Part shown: positions 35,062 to 44,068 of the stretch, one piece after another
Layout of the letters: each line of letters opens with the position of its first letter
Numbering within the stretch: position 1 is the stretch's first letter
From: UMGS882 sp045598975
Lineage (GTDB): Bacteria; Bacillota; Clostridia; Oscillospirales; CAG-382
DNA length: 64,000 bases
NCBI GenBank assembly: GCA_045598975.1
Contig: JAZRVE010000112.1
Span: forward strand, 1-64,000
Direction: 5' to 3'
Position numbers and translations under genes: made by a program
Notes under the pieces: generated by a model
What the model saw: only the letters and a program-made list of their open reading frames with translations
Databases searched by the model: none
Told to the model about the DNA's origin: nothing

Positions 35062-35088
35062 TATACCAAATCTGTCAAAAAAAAGCAA
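35060..35088 (-). promoter_or_regulatory. Promoter of bmpA
   Basis: Minus strand: TTGCTT (35088-35083), 17 bp with a T-rich start, TATAAT (35065-35060). The leader to the bmpA start is about 70 bases. Confidence 0.7.
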
Positions 35089-35166
35089 GTAACGAATCAT
35101 ACAATTTTCGACAAAAAAACCATCAACATTTTGACGTTTTTCACAAAAAGTCGACAAAATACTACA

Positions 35167-36936
35167 TTATATTGTGTGTTGTAACGGATCGTCGGACTCG
35201 ACGATGGCGTGATCGCGCATGACAAAGTGGCGGTTGCAGATGTCGAGTGCGGCGCGCTTGTGCGTCACGATGAGGCAGGTGCGGTTTTGGAGCGCCTTGA
35301 TGTTGGAGAGCATGGCGGCTTCGGTCTCTTCGTCGAGGGCGCTCGTCGCCTCGTCGAGCATGAGGATGGGCGCACCCGAGAGAATGGCGCGAGCGACCGA
35401 CAGACGCTGGATCTGTCCCTCGGAAAGTCCGACGCCGTTTTCGCCGACCTTGCTGTCAAGCCCGTCGGGCAGTTCGCGGATAAAGGATTCGGCGCAGGCG
35501 CAGGTGAGGGCGTCGTGGATTTCACGCTCGGTCGGCTCGTCCTTGTGCGTCAGGAACAGCAGGTTTTCACGGATGGTGCCGGAGAAGAGCATATTGCCCT
35601 GCGGCACGTAGGCGAACAGCGTGCGGGTGAGCCCGTTGAGGTCGGTTTCTTCACCGGATGAGGCAATCATGCGGGCGATGCCTGCACGGCGCGGATAAAT
35701 ATCGAGAAGCACCTTGAACAGCGTGCTTTTTCCGATGCCGGACATGCCGGTGATGGAGATGAAATCGCCTTTATGTATGGTGGCGTCGCAGTCGATGAGG
35801 ACGGGATTTTCTTCGTCATAGGCGAAATCGACGTCGCGCACCTCGATGCGGTCGAAGGTCTTGTATGCGGCGGCGGCATCCAGCCGGTCACCGTCCGTCG
35901 AGTCGTCGGAAAGCTTTTCGATTTCCATCAGACGGTTTGCCGAAGCGAGTGCCGCATAATACTGCGGCATGATGCCGGACATACTGGCAAACGGCTGCTG
36001 GACCTGCGAAACGAGCTGAGTAAGAGCGGTAAGGGTACCGTAGTCCATGGTGCCGTTGAACATACAGAAGGCGCCGTAGCCGATGGCAAACAGATGTCCG
36101 AGCCGGATGACGAGGCGCGTGCTGAGCATGGAAAAGGTGCCGAGCAGGGAACGCTTCATGCGTAAAACGAAGTGATCGTTCATGAGAACGTCGCTGCGCT
36201 CGGTTGCCTTGTCCTCTCCGGCGAACGCTTTGATGACCGAAAGATTTTCAAAGATTTCCTGCCAGAAGGAGCGCATTTTTCCGTCCGCCTGCTGCATATC
36301 GCGGTGGTAGTTCTGGATGTGCCCCTTGACGACGCGGGAAAGGACGAGGATGAACAGTCCGCTGAAAAAGAAGAAGATGGCGAACGTCCACTGCATGTAA
36401 ATGAGGACGCCCATGGCGAAGATCAGCCGAACCGCCATCATGACGACGTTCGGCAGGATGGAGGTGGCGGCGTCGGAGATGACGCCGACGTCACCCGTCA
36501 GACGGTTGACAAGATCGCCGGTGTGGTAGACGGAAAGCGCGGGATAACTTTTCCCGAGCATACCGGAGAAGATCCGGTCGCGGAAATGGATTTCCAACCG
36601 TGCCCGGCATTTTTCCGTGACGTAGCGCATGAGCGCGTTGACGCCGAGAAGGGACAGCGCCGTGACAAGATAAATGATAAGGAAGCGTACCATGTGATCG
36701 TAATCCTTGTCGGCGGCGGCGTTGACAATCTCTTTGGAAAAGAGAGCGGTCACGGTGCCGAACATCGCCCACAGCGCTTCCCCGATGATGATGAAGAGGA
36801 TGCGCGGAAATTCCGGGCGGGCAAGCGACATGATCCACCTAAGCGCCGCACGGTTTTCTTCCTTTGTCATTTTTTTGGCGGGCTTTTCCGTGCGGGCCGC
36901 GTCGCCGGAATGCTTATGTCTGTTTTCGGAGGGCAT
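35167..36936 (-). CDS. ABC exporter-type ATPase/permease (half transporter)
   Basis: A 589-residue protein: a soluble basic N terminus (about 30 residues), six transmembrane helices (residues 40-320) and a nucleotide-binding domain. Walker A is GMSGIGKST (about 405), signature VGLSEGQIQRLS, Walker B PILMLDEATSALDEETE and the H-loop VTHKRAALD. It would act as a homodimer to export lipid, peptide or drug-like substrates. No partner half-transporter or substrate gene lies nearby. The ribosome site is poor: AAAGG sits about 15 bases before ATG 36936, so the start may be later. Confidence 0.88.
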   Translation of the reverse strand: MPSENRHKHSGDAARTEKPAKKMTKEENRAALRWIMSLARPEFPRILFIIIGEALWAMFGTVTALFSKEIVNAAADKDYDHMVRFLIIYLVTALSLLGVNALMRYVTEKCRARLEIHFRDRIFSGMLGKSYPALSVYHTGDLVNRLTGDVGVISDAATSILPNVVMMAVRLIFAMGVLIYMQWTFAIFFFFSGLFILVLSRVVKGHIQNYHRDMQQADGKMRSFWQEIFENLSVIKAFAGEDKATERSDVLMNDHFVLRMKRSLLGTFSMLSTRLVIRLGHLFAIGYGAFCMFNGTMDYGTLTALTQLVSQVQQPFASMSGIMPQYYAALASANRLMEIEKLSDDSTDGDRLDAAAAYKTFDRIEVRDVDFAYDEENPVLIDCDATIHKGDFISITGMSGIGKSTLFKVLLDIYPRRAGIARMIASSGEETDLNGLTRTLFAYVPQGNMLFSGTIRENLLFLTHKDEPTEREIHDALTCACAESFIRELPDGLDSKVGENGVGLSEGQIQRLSVARAILSGAPILMLDEATSALDEETEAAMLSNIKALQNRTCLIVTHKRAALDICNRHFVMRDHAIVESDDPLQHTI

Positions 36937-36986
36937 ATGAGTATGACCAATCCTTTCTGCGGGGTAAACGGGAATACGGGAACGGA

Positions 36987-37451
36987 TCAGTTGCCGTTGT
37001 TCTCCGTTTTGTCCTTCTTTTTGTCAGCGAAAAGTCCTTTGACCTTGTCTACGATGCCGGGCGCCTTGTCGAGCGCGGCGTCGATGCCGGTGACGGCGCC
37101 GAGGATGGCGGCTTCGATGTAGCCGGAGTTTTCCCCGACGTTGAGGAGCTTTGCCTGTCCGTCAGCCGTCACGACAAGAAAAGCGACCGGCATGACGGAA
37201 ACGCCGACACCGCCGCCGCCGCAGAAATTGTCGGTAACGGCTTTTTCGGTCTTGTCCTTGGCAAGGGATTTTTTGGCGCCGTACTCGCCGCCGCCGACGG
37301 CGGTGCCGACGGTGACACGGCTGACCGGCAGAATGGTGACGCCGTCGATGAGATTGATGGGCTCTCCGATGACGGTCTTGGTGTCGGCAATGTCTTTGAC
37401 CTGTTTTAAGGCTTCGCGGATCGTCTCACTGGTTTTGGGAGTCTGTTCCAT
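36987..37451 (-). CDS. ytfJ: Sporulation protein YtfJ (GerW family)
   Basis: A 154-residue YtfJ/GerW protein. The central TVIGEPINLIDGVTILPVSR and the glycine-rich VGTAVGGGEYG and FCGGGGVGVSVMPVAFLVV patterns define the family. In B. subtilis GerW is forespore-made and needed for the normal action of the germination protease pathway. It follows the YtfI-like gene by 27 bases, the same pairing as ytfI-ytfJ in Bacillus. AAAGGAA precedes the ATG. Confidence 0.93.
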   Translation of the reverse strand: MEQTPKTSETIREALKQVKDIADTKTVIGEPINLIDGVTILPVSRVTVGTAVGGGEYGAKKSLAKDKTEKAVTDNFCGGGGVGVSVMPVAFLVVTADGQAKLLNVGENSGYIEAAILGAVTGIDAALDKAPGIVDKVKGLFADKKKDKTENNGN

Positions 37452-37478
37452 GTCGGGATTCCTTTCGGTTAAGAAATG

Positions 37479-38189
37479 TCAGGATTTGTTCTTTAAGTAG
37501 GAGCGCAGAGCCTTAACGGCTATGATAAGCAATTGAAAAACAAAAAGATCGAGGGTGACGGAAAACGAGCAGTACGGTTTGTCACGCGAAAAATCGGAGT
37601 AGACGGCGACGTTTTCCTCGTCGATGCGGCAGATCTCATATCGGCGGCAGACGTAAAGAAGCGACGCGCACGCCGTGTTCAACTCGCCGAATAAGAGCGC
37701 CGTCCGGTCGGGCGATTTGTCGGCGGCGACGACGTGCAGTTTTCTCACGCGCAGACGCGCATACCGGCGAAAGGGCGGGAACACGTCTTCCAGCATGGCG
37801 CGCACAAAGGAAAGCGCGCTTTTGGGTTCTTTCGTCTTTTCCGGCGGGAGGGAAGCACGCGGGTGCGTGCCTTTTCCGGTGTTTTCCGACGATGCGGCGG
37901 ACGATGCGGGGGAGACGGTTTTCCCTGCCTTGTGTCCGGCTTTTCGCTCTTTTTTTCGTTCTGTGCCGTTCCCGTCGTAAAAAGAGCCGAACGAGCCGCC
38001 GTCGTAGTGACGGAGCTTGTTCTTTTTCGGCTTGTCCGCGCCGAACTTTTTGATAAGATCCAGGCGGAAAAACGCGATGACGGCATAAACGTGCAGACTG
38101 TCGGTATAGGAAAAATGAAGTCCGACGTTGAGGAAGGCGATGAGCGCGAGGACAAGCAGGATAGTGCCCACGATCCATGCAATTGTCAT
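37479..38189 (-). CDS. DUF2953 (YtfI-like) membrane protein
   Basis: A 236-residue protein with one strong N-terminal helix (residues 2-20), a long basic, low-complexity middle (Lys, Ser and Pro rich, about residues 60-115), and a C-terminal part with SFSVTLDLFVFQLLIIAVKAL, typical of DUF2953. The family occurs in spore formers next to ytfJ, as here. ATG 38189 was chosen since GGGGG precedes it by 8-9 bases and the helix then begins directly; the frame extends upstream into the promoter. Function unknown. Confidence 0.8.
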   Translation of the reverse strand: MTIAWIVGTILLVLALIAFLNVGLHFSYTDSLHVYAVIAFFRLDLIKKFGADKPKKNKLRHYDGGSFGSFYDGNGTERKKERKAGHKAGKTVSPASSAASSENTGKGTHPRASLPPEKTKEPKSALSFVRAMLEDVFPPFRRYARLRVRKLHVVAADKSPDRTALLFGELNTACASLLYVCRRYEICRIDEENVAVYSDFSRDKPYCSFSVTLDLFVFQLLIIAVKALRSYLKNKS

Positions 38190-38211
38190 GACATACGCCC
38201 CCTTATACGAG

Positions 38212-38240
38212 AATATACCACATATGCTTGGATTTTTCAA
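38212..38240 (-). promoter_or_regulatory. Promoter of the ytfI-ytfJ pair
   Basis: Minus strand: TTGAAA (38240-38235), 17 bp, TATATT (38217-38212). It looks vegetative; no forespore or mother-cell promoter was recognised. Confidence 0.7.
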
Positions 38241-38321
38241 TATATTTTTGAAAATTTGCGCAAAAAATCACTGTTTTTATGTGAAAATATACGAAATTTT
38301 ACAAAAGAATCAAAAATACTG

Positions 38322-38350
38322 TTGCAAAATGAAAAGAAGTGTGATATACT
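38322..38350 (+). promoter_or_regulatory. Promoter of the NUDIX fusion gene
   Basis: TTGCAA (38322-38327), 17 bp, TATACT (38345-38350). Divergent from the ytfI promoter, with about 80 AT-rich bases between them. Confidence 0.75.
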
Positions 38351-38381
38351 GATTTCGGATGTAAAGGAAGATGCGGTCGGT

Positions 38382-39206
38382 ATGTCCGTATGCCTCCTTT
38401 GTCGGGTAAGGGAAGGAATGAAAGCGCCTATGTTAGGCTATAACGATTATGCCTCGCGCAATAACGCGAAGCTGATCTTAGGCTCGTCCTGTACGGTATC
38501 CGTCAAGCGTTCCTATCGCACCTTTTTAGAGGGACGCTTTGCCGGGTACCTCAACTTCGGGTATACGACGCTTGCCAAGGGCGGCGTCAAGGAGATCATA
38601 CTGATCGGCGAAAACTATCCGGTCAATAAGTTTCAGGCGCAGATCATCGCCATCGCCAAGGATAAGAGCGGCGTCAAGGACGACGTTCTCATCGCGGCAC
38701 GGGAGAACAGCATTTTCTGCGAGCCGGTCATCCGAAAGCTCATCGATCGGTTTGTCCCGGAGGACAGCGCGGAGTATATCTGCTATTACGAAAAAAGCTG
38801 CGGCGCCGTTATGTTTTCGGGAAAGGGAAGCGAGAGAAAATATATTCTCATCACCAATATTTCCGGGCACGTCGGATTTCCCAAAGGGCACGTCGAGTAC
38901 GGCGAAACGGAAAAGCAGACCGCCTTGCGCGAGGTGTATGAGGAGACCGGGGTACATACCGAGATTATTGACGGATTCAGAGAGTTTTATAATTACCGCA
39001 TCAACAATTTCATCCACAAAAAAGCGGTGTATTTTCTGGCGTCCTTCGATCCGGGCGACGTCACCATGAGCATCATGGAAATATCGGAGTACCATCTGCT
39101 TTCCTATGAAGAGGCAATGGAAAAGCTGAATTTCCGTCACGATAAAAGAATACTTGAAAAAGCGGAGCAGTTCGTCCGTGAGCATTTTGACGAGATGGCA
39201 GACTGA
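38382..39206 (+). CDS. Pyrophosphatase-like domain fused to a NUDIX hydrolase
   Basis: A 274-residue two-domain protein. Residues about 30-125 follow the pattern of small family I inorganic pyrophosphatases (LGSSCTVSVKRSY, YLNFGYTT, GENYPVNKFQAQIIAIA, VKDDVLIAA), but the acidic catalytic motif is replaced by GGVKEI, so that domain probably binds and does not cleave. Residues about 138-274 are a NUDIX domain; the box at 169-191 reads GHVEYGETEKQTALREVYEE and is complete for metal binding. The substrate is some nucleoside diphosphate derivative, unknown. ATG 38382 has AAAGGAAG before it; ATG 38430 is an alternative start. CapD-like and pcrA genes follow. Confidence 0.75.
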   Translation: MSVCLLCRVREGMKAPMLGYNDYASRNNAKLILGSSCTVSVKRSYRTFLEGRFAGYLNFGYTTLAKGGVKEIILIGENYPVNKFQAQIIAIAKDKSGVKDDVLIAARENSIFCEPVIRKLIDRFVPEDSAEYICYYEKSCGAVMFSGKGSERKYILITNISGHVGFPKGHVEYGETEKQTALREVYEETGVHTEIIDGFREFYNYRINNFIHKKAVYFLASFDPGDVTMSIMEISEYHLLSYEEAMEKLNFRHDKRILEKAEQFVREHFDEMAD

Positions 39207-39229
39207 CTGCGGAAAGGAAAAAATATATT

Positions 39230-41107
39230 ATGTTTGAAAAAGGAAAATCCAGGACATTTTTGATCATTCTTCTTGATTTTCTGACGGCACTCATGTCATA
39301 TGCCGTATGTCTTTTGTTATTTGCCGGCATTCAGCAGATTTCAAAACTCTATGTGAGATCGGCTTTCTATGTGATCTGTGCCCTTGTGATCTACCCGATC
39401 ATAAACGCTTTGTTCGGCGTTTATCGCATCATCCACCGCTATGCACAGCCGGCGGAATACATACGGTATCTGATTTCGTTCTCCGTTTCCGGAGTGCTTC
39501 TCGGAATCGCGCAGTATGCGTTGGCTTATATGTTTCAGATTCAACGGCTGCCCATGTATTTTGTGGCGGAAGTGTCGGCAGTAAATGTCGGTGCCATGAT
39601 CGTGACGCGCTTGCTGTATCAGTATCTTTCCGGCAGAACGGAAGGCAAGGACTATCGGAAAAAGAATAAGAAAGCCGACGGCAAACGCACACTGCTTGTC
39701 GGATGCGGGCAGGCGTGCCTCATGCTGCTGACGGAACTGCGCTACCACCCGGAGCTTGGTATCCGGCCGGTCGTGGCAGTCGATCAGGATGGCAATAAAA
39801 TCGGCAGAAATATTGCCGGCATCCCCATTGCGGGAACCAACGACGATATCGTCGATTTGTGCCGCAAGTACGAGATCGAGCAGATCATTGTCGCGATCCC
39901 TTCGGCGGATAATACGCACCGCGCCGAGATCATCGGATGTTGTCGCGGACTGGACGTCAGTATCAAAATGCTGCCTCGCCTGGCGGAATTCAAGGGTGAA
40001 ACGGTCGTTTCCCAGTTGCGTGACATCACCATGGAAGAACTGCTCGGACGTGAGCCCATCGAGATCAATCATACCGAGATCAACGCCTTTATCCGCGGGA
40101 AGACGGTGCTTGTCACCGGCGGCGGCGGCTCGATCGGCTCGGAACTGTGCCGTCAGATCGCCGCAAACCAGCCGAAAAAGCTCATCATTCTCGATATTTA
40201 CGAAAACAATGCCTATGATATCCAGCAGGAGCTTGCCTATAAGTATCATGACGAGCTGGATTTTGAAACGATCATTGCCTCCGTGCGGGATTTCGATCGT
40301 ATCAATCAGATCATGGCAGAGTATAAGCCCAATCTTGTCATCCATGCCGCGGCGCATAAGCACGTCCCGCTGATGGAGGTCTCCCCGCAGGAAGCCATCA
40401 AGAACAATGTGTTCGGTACTTATAATACGGCACGTGCCGCCATCCGCAACGGTGTGGCGCGCTTCATCCTCATTTCGACCGATAAGGCGGTCAATCCCAC
40501 AAACGTCATGGGCGCGTCCAAGCGTATGTGCGAAATGGTCATTCAGTCGCTCAACGGACGCGGCACCGTTTTCTCGGCCGTTCGTTTCGGCAATGTGCTC
40601 GGCTCAAACGGCTCTGTCGTCCCGCTTTTCAAAAAGCAGATCGAAAACGGCGGTCCCGTGACCGTGACGCATCCCGATATCATTCGTTTCTTCATGACCA
40701 TTCCGGAAGCGGTTCAGCTTGTGCTGCTTGCCTGCGCGAAAGCGGAGGGCGGTGAGATTTTCGTTCTCAATATGGGTTCTCCCGTCAGGATCGCCGATCT
40801 TGCCAAGCGTATCATCGAGCTTTCCGGCAAACGTCCGGACATTGACATCAAGATCGAGTATACGGGACTTCGTCCGGGTGAAAAGCTGTACGAGGAACTC
40901 ATGATGGAGGACGAGCATCTGGAAAAGACGGGCAACGAGATGATCTTCATCGGACACTTCGTCGATTTCGATAGGGATGCCATGGAAACCAATCTCGCGT
41001 CGATCGGAGAGATCGCCAATAACAATGCGCTGACGGACGAACAGATGAAGGATGCGCTGGAAATGGAGATCGGACGCATCGTGCCGACCTTTAACCATAA
41101 AAAATAA
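39230..41107 (+). CDS. CapD/WbpM-type nucleoside-diphosphate-sugar dehydratase/epimerase
   Basis: A 625-residue membrane enzyme: four N-terminal transmembrane helices (about residues 8-125), a first nucleotide-binding-like domain (LLVGCGQACLMLLTEL near 148), and an extended SDR domain with the NAD motif VLVTGGGGSIGSELCRQIA near 288 and the catalytic area LISTDKAVNPTNVMGASKRM near 412. Such enzymes are UDP-GlcNAc 4,6-dehydratases or epimerases that start synthesis of deoxyamino sugars for capsule or glycoprotein glycans. No other glycan synthesis genes adjoin it. AAAGG lies 12 bases before the ATG. Confidence 0.92.
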   Translation: MFEKGKSRTFLIILLDFLTALMSYAVCLLLFAGIQQISKLYVRSAFYVICALVIYPIINALFGVYRIIHRYAQPAEYIRYLISFSVSGVLLGIAQYALAYMFQIQRLPMYFVAEVSAVNVGAMIVTRLLYQYLSGRTEGKDYRKKNKKADGKRTLLVGCGQACLMLLTELRYHPELGIRPVVAVDQDGNKIGRNIAGIPIAGTNDDIVDLCRKYEIEQIIVAIPSADNTHRAEIIGCCRGLDVSIKMLPRLAEFKGETVVSQLRDITMEELLGREPIEINHTEINAFIRGKTVLVTGGGGSIGSELCRQIAANQPKKLIILDIYENNAYDIQQELAYKYHDELDFETIIASVRDFDRINQIMAEYKPNLVIHAAAHKHVPLMEVSPQEAIKNNVFGTYNTARAAIRNGVARFILISTDKAVNPTNVMGASKRMCEMVIQSLNGRGTVFSAVRFGNVLGSNGSVVPLFKKQIENGGPVTVTHPDIIRFFMTIPEAVQLVLLACAKAEGGEIFVLNMGSPVRIADLAKRIIELSGKRPDIDIKIEYTGLRPGEKLYEELMMEDEHLEKTGNEMIFIGHFVDFDRDAMETNLASIGEIANNNALTDEQMKDALEMEIGRIVPTFNHKK

Positions 41108-41130
41108 AAACATATCACAATGACCGAAAG

Positions 41131-41157
41131 GGCGGGCGGGAGCCCGCTCTTCTTTGC
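41131..41157 (+). terminator. Possible terminator after the CapD-like gene
   Basis: A 6-bp stem GCGGGC / GCCCGC with a GGGA loop followed by TCTTCTTT. It lies 24 bases after the stop; pcrA begins 26 bases later. Confidence 0.5.
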
Positions 41158-41182
41158 GAAACAAGAGTGACGAGGTAAAAGC

Positions 41183-43633
41183 ATGGAGCTTGCGGAACGC
41201 TTACAAAAGGCAAAACAGACGATCTTCGAGAACGCATACGGCAGACTTAACGATAAACAAAGACAGGCGGTCTTCACGACGGAAGGACCGCTTTTGGTGC
41301 TTGCCGGCGCGGGGAGCGGCAAAACGACGGTGCTCGTCAAGCGCATTTCCCATCTCGTGCGTTACGGCAACGCCTATTTCGGCACGGCGTGCGACGAACG
41401 GATGCTTTCCGAGCCGTTCGTGCAGAAGTTAGAAGCCCTTGCCGCCGAGCCGGATGCCGATAAGGCCATGACGGAGGCGGCGCTTGCGATGTTTGCCGAT
41501 CATCCGGCACGCCCGTATGAGATACTCGCCATCACCTTCACCAATAAAGCGGCGAATGAGATCAAGGACAGACTGGCGTCGGAGCTCGGCGAGCAGGCGG
41601 ATGACGTGTGGGCGGGCACCTTCCACTCGGTGTGCGTGAAGCTTCTTCGGATGTACAGCGACCGCATCGGATACGAAAGATCGTTTACCATTTATGATAC
41701 CGATGATCAGAAGCGCCTGATGACGGCGATCATCAAGGATAATAATCTCAACGATAAGACCTTCCCGGTGCGGAGCGTGCTGAACGAGATCTCGCGTGCC
41801 AAGGAACAGCTTCTCGACAGTGCGTCGTACGCGGCAAACGTGCGGGAAAACGATCTGCGCCGCAGGACGATCTCCCGTCTGTACGAGGAATACGAGAAAC
41901 GCAAAAAAGCGGCGAACGCCATGGATTTCGACGATCTGATCCGCCTTACCGTAAAGCTGTTCGAGGAAGATAAGGAACTGCTCGAAAAGTACCGGAAAAA
42001 GTTTCGGTATATCCTTGTGGACGAATATCAGGATACCAATAAGGCGCAGTTTGTGCTGACAAGTATGCTGACCGGGGAAGAGCGCAACATCATGGTCGTC
42101 GGGGATGACGATCAGAGCATCTATAAATTCCGTGGGGCGACCATTGAGAATATCCTCGGCTTTGATAAGACCTTCCCGGGCACCAAGATCATTCGCCTGG
42201 AACAGAACTACCGCTCGACGGGCGTCATCGTCAAGGCGGCGAACGAGGTCATCGCGCATAATCAGTACCGCAAGGGCAAAACGCTCTGGACCGGCAATGA
42301 AACGGGCGAAAAGATCACCGTCTGTCAGTGCAACGATCAGAATGCCGAGGCGCAGTATATCGTAAATTGCATTTCGGAATTGGTGGCGGCGGGAGAGTAC
42401 CGGTTTGAGGATTTTGCGGTGCTGTACCGCATGAATTCGCAGTCAAACGCGTTGGAAACCGTTTTTGCCAAGAGCGGTATCCCGTACCGCATCATCGGCG
42501 GCACGCGTTTTTACGAGCGTAAGGAGATCAAGGACGTCATCGCGTATCTGTGCGTTATGGCAAATCCGGGCGATAATCTGCGGCTGAAACGTATCATCAA
42601 CGTACCTAAACGCGGCATCGGCGATTCTACCGTCGAAGAACTGGAACGCATCGCCGCCGCGGAGGGGAAGGATATGCTGTTCTGCGCGCTCAATGCGGCA
42701 AGCTATCCGTCGCTCGGAAGAAGCGCGGCAAAACTGGCGGCGTTTGCGGAAATGATGTACGGGCTGAAAGAAGGCTATGCGGCGCTTCCCGTTGGGGTGT
42801 GCGTCGAAAAGGTGCTTGCCAAGAGCGGCTATATGGAAATGCTTGCCGCCCTCGACGAAGCCGAAGCCAAGGATCGCTCGGACAACGTCAAGGAGCTCGT
42901 TTCCAATGCCACGCAGTACGGCAATAACACGCCGGACGCGACGCTGGAAGGCTTCCTCGAAGAAGTGGCACTCGTGGCGGACATCGACAACTACGAAAAA
43001 GAGGCGTCGGCGGTCGTGATGATGACGGTGCACAGCGCCAAGGGACTCGAATTTCCGGTCGTGTTCCTGCCGGGCATGGAGGAAGGCGTATTTCCGGGCA
43101 CGCAGACCATCGCCGAGGCGGATGAGGAAATGGAAGAGGAGCGGCGGCTTGCCTACGTGGCGCTGACGCGGGCACAGAAAAAACTGTACGTTGTGCACTG
43201 CCGGACGCGCATGATCTTCGGACGGACGGAATTTCATCAGAAATCCCGCTTCGCGGAGGAGATCCCGGAAGACCTTTGTGAAATGCGGTCGACGCTCGTC
43301 GATATCACCTATGACCGACCGACCGTGCGTTCTTCCTATGACCTGTACGGAAGACCGTCCTTCGGGGCAAAAGAGAAGAAAACGACCGGCAGTGTGTCCG
43401 CTTTTTCCGCACGGACGGAAAAGGGCTATATGCAGGCGCAGGCGGGCAAAAAAGCGGACAGCGCGCCGACCGAGCGATTTGCCGTCGGAACGCGGGTGGC
43501 GCACCCCGTTTTCGGGGAGGGAACGGTGCTGTCGGCAAAGCCGATGTCGTCGGACGTGCTGTACGAGGTCGCCTTCGACAGTGTCGGCACCAAAAAGATC
43601 ATGGGAAATTTCGCCAAGATGAAGCGGGCATAG
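41183..43633 (+). CDS. pcrA: UvrD/PcrA-type DNA helicase
   Basis: A superfamily 1A 3'-5' helicase of 816 residues for repair and removal of RecA or RNA polymerase obstacles. Motif I VLAGAGSGKTTVLVKRI (about 37), Ia ITFTNKAANEIKDRL, motif II ILVDEYQDTNKAQ, III VVGDDDQSIYKFRGA, IV LEQNYRSTG, V VMMTVHSAKGLEFPVVF and VI RRLAYVALTRAQKKLYV are all intact. An insertion of about 45 residues separates motif I from Ia (after YGNAYFG), which I associate with Oscillospirales-type PcrA proteins. A C-terminal Tudor-like domain (HPVFGEGTV...) ends the protein, as in PcrA that binds RNA polymerase. Confidence 0.95.
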   Translation: MELAERLQKAKQTIFENAYGRLNDKQRQAVFTTEGPLLVLAGAGSGKTTVLVKRISHLVRYGNAYFGTACDERMLSEPFVQKLEALAAEPDADKAMTEAALAMFADHPARPYEILAITFTNKAANEIKDRLASELGEQADDVWAGTFHSVCVKLLRMYSDRIGYERSFTIYDTDDQKRLMTAIIKDNNLNDKTFPVRSVLNEISRAKEQLLDSASYAANVRENDLRRRTISRLYEEYEKRKKAANAMDFDDLIRLTVKLFEEDKELLEKYRKKFRYILVDEYQDTNKAQFVLTSMLTGEERNIMVVGDDDQSIYKFRGATIENILGFDKTFPGTKIIRLEQNYRSTGVIVKAANEVIAHNQYRKGKTLWTGNETGEKITVCQCNDQNAEAQYIVNCISELVAAGEYRFEDFAVLYRMNSQSNALETVFAKSGIPYRIIGGTRFYERKEIKDVIAYLCVMANPGDNLRLKRIINVPKRGIGDSTVEELERIAAAEGKDMLFCALNAASYPSLGRSAAKLAAFAEMMYGLKEGYAALPVGVCVEKVLAKSGYMEMLAALDEAEAKDRSDNVKELVSNATQYGNNTPDATLEGFLEEVALVADIDNYEKEASAVVMMTVHSAKGLEFPVVFLPGMEEGVFPGTQTIAEADEEMEEERRLAYVALTRAQKKLYVVHCRTRMIFGRTEFHQKSRFAEEIPEDLCEMRSTLVDITYDRPTVRSSYDLYGRPSFGAKEKKTTGSVSAFSARTEKGYMQAQAGKKADSAPTERFAVGTRVAHPVFGEGTVLSAKPMSSDVLYEVAFDSVGTKKIMGNFAKMKRA

Positions 43634-43694
43634 CGGTGTGAATAAGGTAAAAAACGCAAAAATGAAAAAAAGTGGAAAAAAATAAAAAAAAGAC

Positions 43695-43723
43695 TTGCAA
43701 TTTCAAAAGTATCGTGATATAAT
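43695..43723 (+). promoter_or_regulatory. Promoter of rpmB
   Basis: TTGCAA (43695-43700), 17 bp, TATAAT (43718-43723). The leader contains a small hairpin (GGGTGT / ACGCCC, 43741-43758). Confidence 0.8.
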
Positions 43724-43796
43724 ACACAGTGTTGTCCTATGGGTGTCGAAAAACGCCCGCAGGAAAAAAGCAGTTCACGTTTTGGAGGTGTAAACA

Positions 43797-43988
43797 ATGG
43801 CAAAATGCGAAATCTGCGGAAAGGGCGTTACCTTTGGCTGTAACGTATCCCACTCCAACAGAAAGACAAACCGCACCTGGAAGCCCAACATAAGAAGCGT
43901 AAAGGTAGTCGAAAACGGCACGCACAAGACCATCAATATCTGTTCTCGCTGCCTTCGTACCAGAAAAAAGACGTCTGCAGCCGTCTGA
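43797..43988 (+). CDS. rpmB: 50S ribosomal protein L28, zinc-binding form
   Basis: A 63-residue L28. It begins MAKCEICGKGVTFGCNVSHS, and the Cys pair C4-x2-C7 with ICSRC near residue 48 makes the four-cysteine, zinc-binding version. NRKTNRTWKPNI is the rRNA-binding core. It has its own promoter, a GGAGGTG ribosome site and its own terminator. Confidence 0.98.
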   Translation: MAKCEICGKGVTFGCNVSHSNRKTNRTWKPNIRSVKVVENGTHKTINICSRCLRTRKKTSAAV

Positions 43989-44034
43989 TTCCGGTCACGG
44001 ATAAACACGTATAAAATTTATGTTTGCAAACAGG

Positions 44035-44062
44035 AAACCCCGGGAAAGTTCCCGGGGTTTTG
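44035..44062. terminator. Terminator between rpmB and sipL
   Basis: An inverted repeat AAACCCCGGGAA with its complement (about 10 bp paired around a GAAAGTTC loop) followed by TTTT. It lies between converging rpmB and sipL and can serve rpmB and, less well, sipL. Confidence 0.85.
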
Positions 44063-44068
44063 TCTTGT

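Noticed and set aside
34986..35166. Purine-type riboswitch upstream of bmpA
   Set aside because: The leader is only about 70 bases and shows the 9-bp dyad but not the three-helix junction core of purine aptamers.
38190..38381. A larger N-terminal extension of the NUDIX protein reading through the promoter region
   Set aside because: The frame is open by chance upstream, but the -35/-10 pair at 38322-38350 and the AAAGGAAG site place the start at 38382 or later.
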